From assembly GCA_030635865.1 (NCBI GenBank), contig DAOVYA010000052.1, forward strand, positions 1 to 8,703: a stretch of DNA of 8,703 nucleotides, in the 5' to 3' direction. Position 1 is the stretch's first letter; each line of letters opens with the position of its first letter. Below are positions 7,754 to 8,703 of this stretch, piece by piece. The notes beneath the pieces were generated by a model. The model searched no databases. It was given only the letters and a program-made list of their open reading frames with translations, and was not told the origin of the DNA. Source of the DNA: Gammaproteobacteria bacterium (GTDB taxonomy: Bacteria > Pseudomonadota > Gammaproteobacteria > UBA9214). The translations under genes and the position numbers were made by a program.

Positions 7754-7757
<4 letters not shown>
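7488..7757 (-). CDS. atpQ: AtpQ, AtpI/AtpZ-like small membrane protein of the N-ATPase operon
   Basis: An 89-residue protein with a charged N-terminal helix (1-28, many Arg, Lys, Glu and Gln) and two membrane segments (about 30-52 and 66-87) joined by a short loop with LGRWLDG. This layout, with Gly-rich first helix GGAYLGRWLD, is that of the AtpI/AtpZ family. Members of that family are encoded at or near the start of atp operons and are thought to help c-ring assembly or Mg2+/Ca2+ supply. In N-ATPase operons the gene between atpC and atpR/atpB is called atpQ. Its ATG overlaps the atpC stop as ATGA, indicating coupled translation. The two-helix count and the AtpZ-like motif make this AtpQ rather than AtpR, which I recall as a three-helix protein with conserved membrane arginines. 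Confidence 0.85.

Positions 7758-8703
<946 letters not shown>

Overview
The window reads as part of a proteobacterial chromosome, probably a gammaproteobacterium. That guess rests on moderate-to-high GC, tightly packed genes and the style of the encoded proteins; no marker gene fixes the taxon. Almost everything is on the minus strand. Only the 3' end of a GH130-type gene at the left edge is on the plus strand.

Right part (8703 down to 3370, minus strand): eight genes of an N-ATPase operon, the laterally mobile and often Na+-linked branch of F1Fo-ATPases that usually sits beside a housekeeping ATP synthase. The order is atpD (C-terminal part only) - atpC - atpQ - atpB - atpE - atpF - atpA - atpG. 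Genes overlap or are separated by a few bases, except for 51 bp between atpE and atpF. Three hallmarks identify the N-type: beta and epsilon genes come first, an AtpQ/AtpZ-like gene precedes subunit a, and there is no atpH. The delta function appears to be a C-terminal extension of subunit b. Three features look atypical. There is no room for atpR between atpQ and atpB. Subunit c has Met30 where Na+ enzymes carry Gln or Glu. The alpha P-loop has Arg in place of the Walker A lysine.

Middle part (3256 down to 824): a thymidine/AMP phosphorylase of the archaeal-like ~500-residue type, broken into two frames at a five-base homopolymer near 2977-2981, is followed directly by a PRPP synthetase homologue with its own strong ribosome binding site. 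Together they suggest a nucleotide-salvage or ribose-phosphate module that releases ribose phosphate by phosphorolysis and forms or uses PRPP.

Left part (764 down to 582, and 1 to 501): the first 60 codons of an alpha-glucan phosphorylase remain, cut off by a stop codon. Beyond this, in convergent orientation, is the end of a GH130 family glycoside phosphorylase/hydrolase gene. An 80-bp gap with a stem-loop separates the two.

Taken together this looks like an accessory energy-metabolism island, with an extra ion-translocating ATPase next to phosphorolytic enzymes for nucleotides and sugars, and with signs of decay (one frameshift, one truncation). The links between the ATPase and the phosphorolytic genes are inferred from proximity only. 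No RNA genes, insertion sequences or CRISPR arrays were seen.
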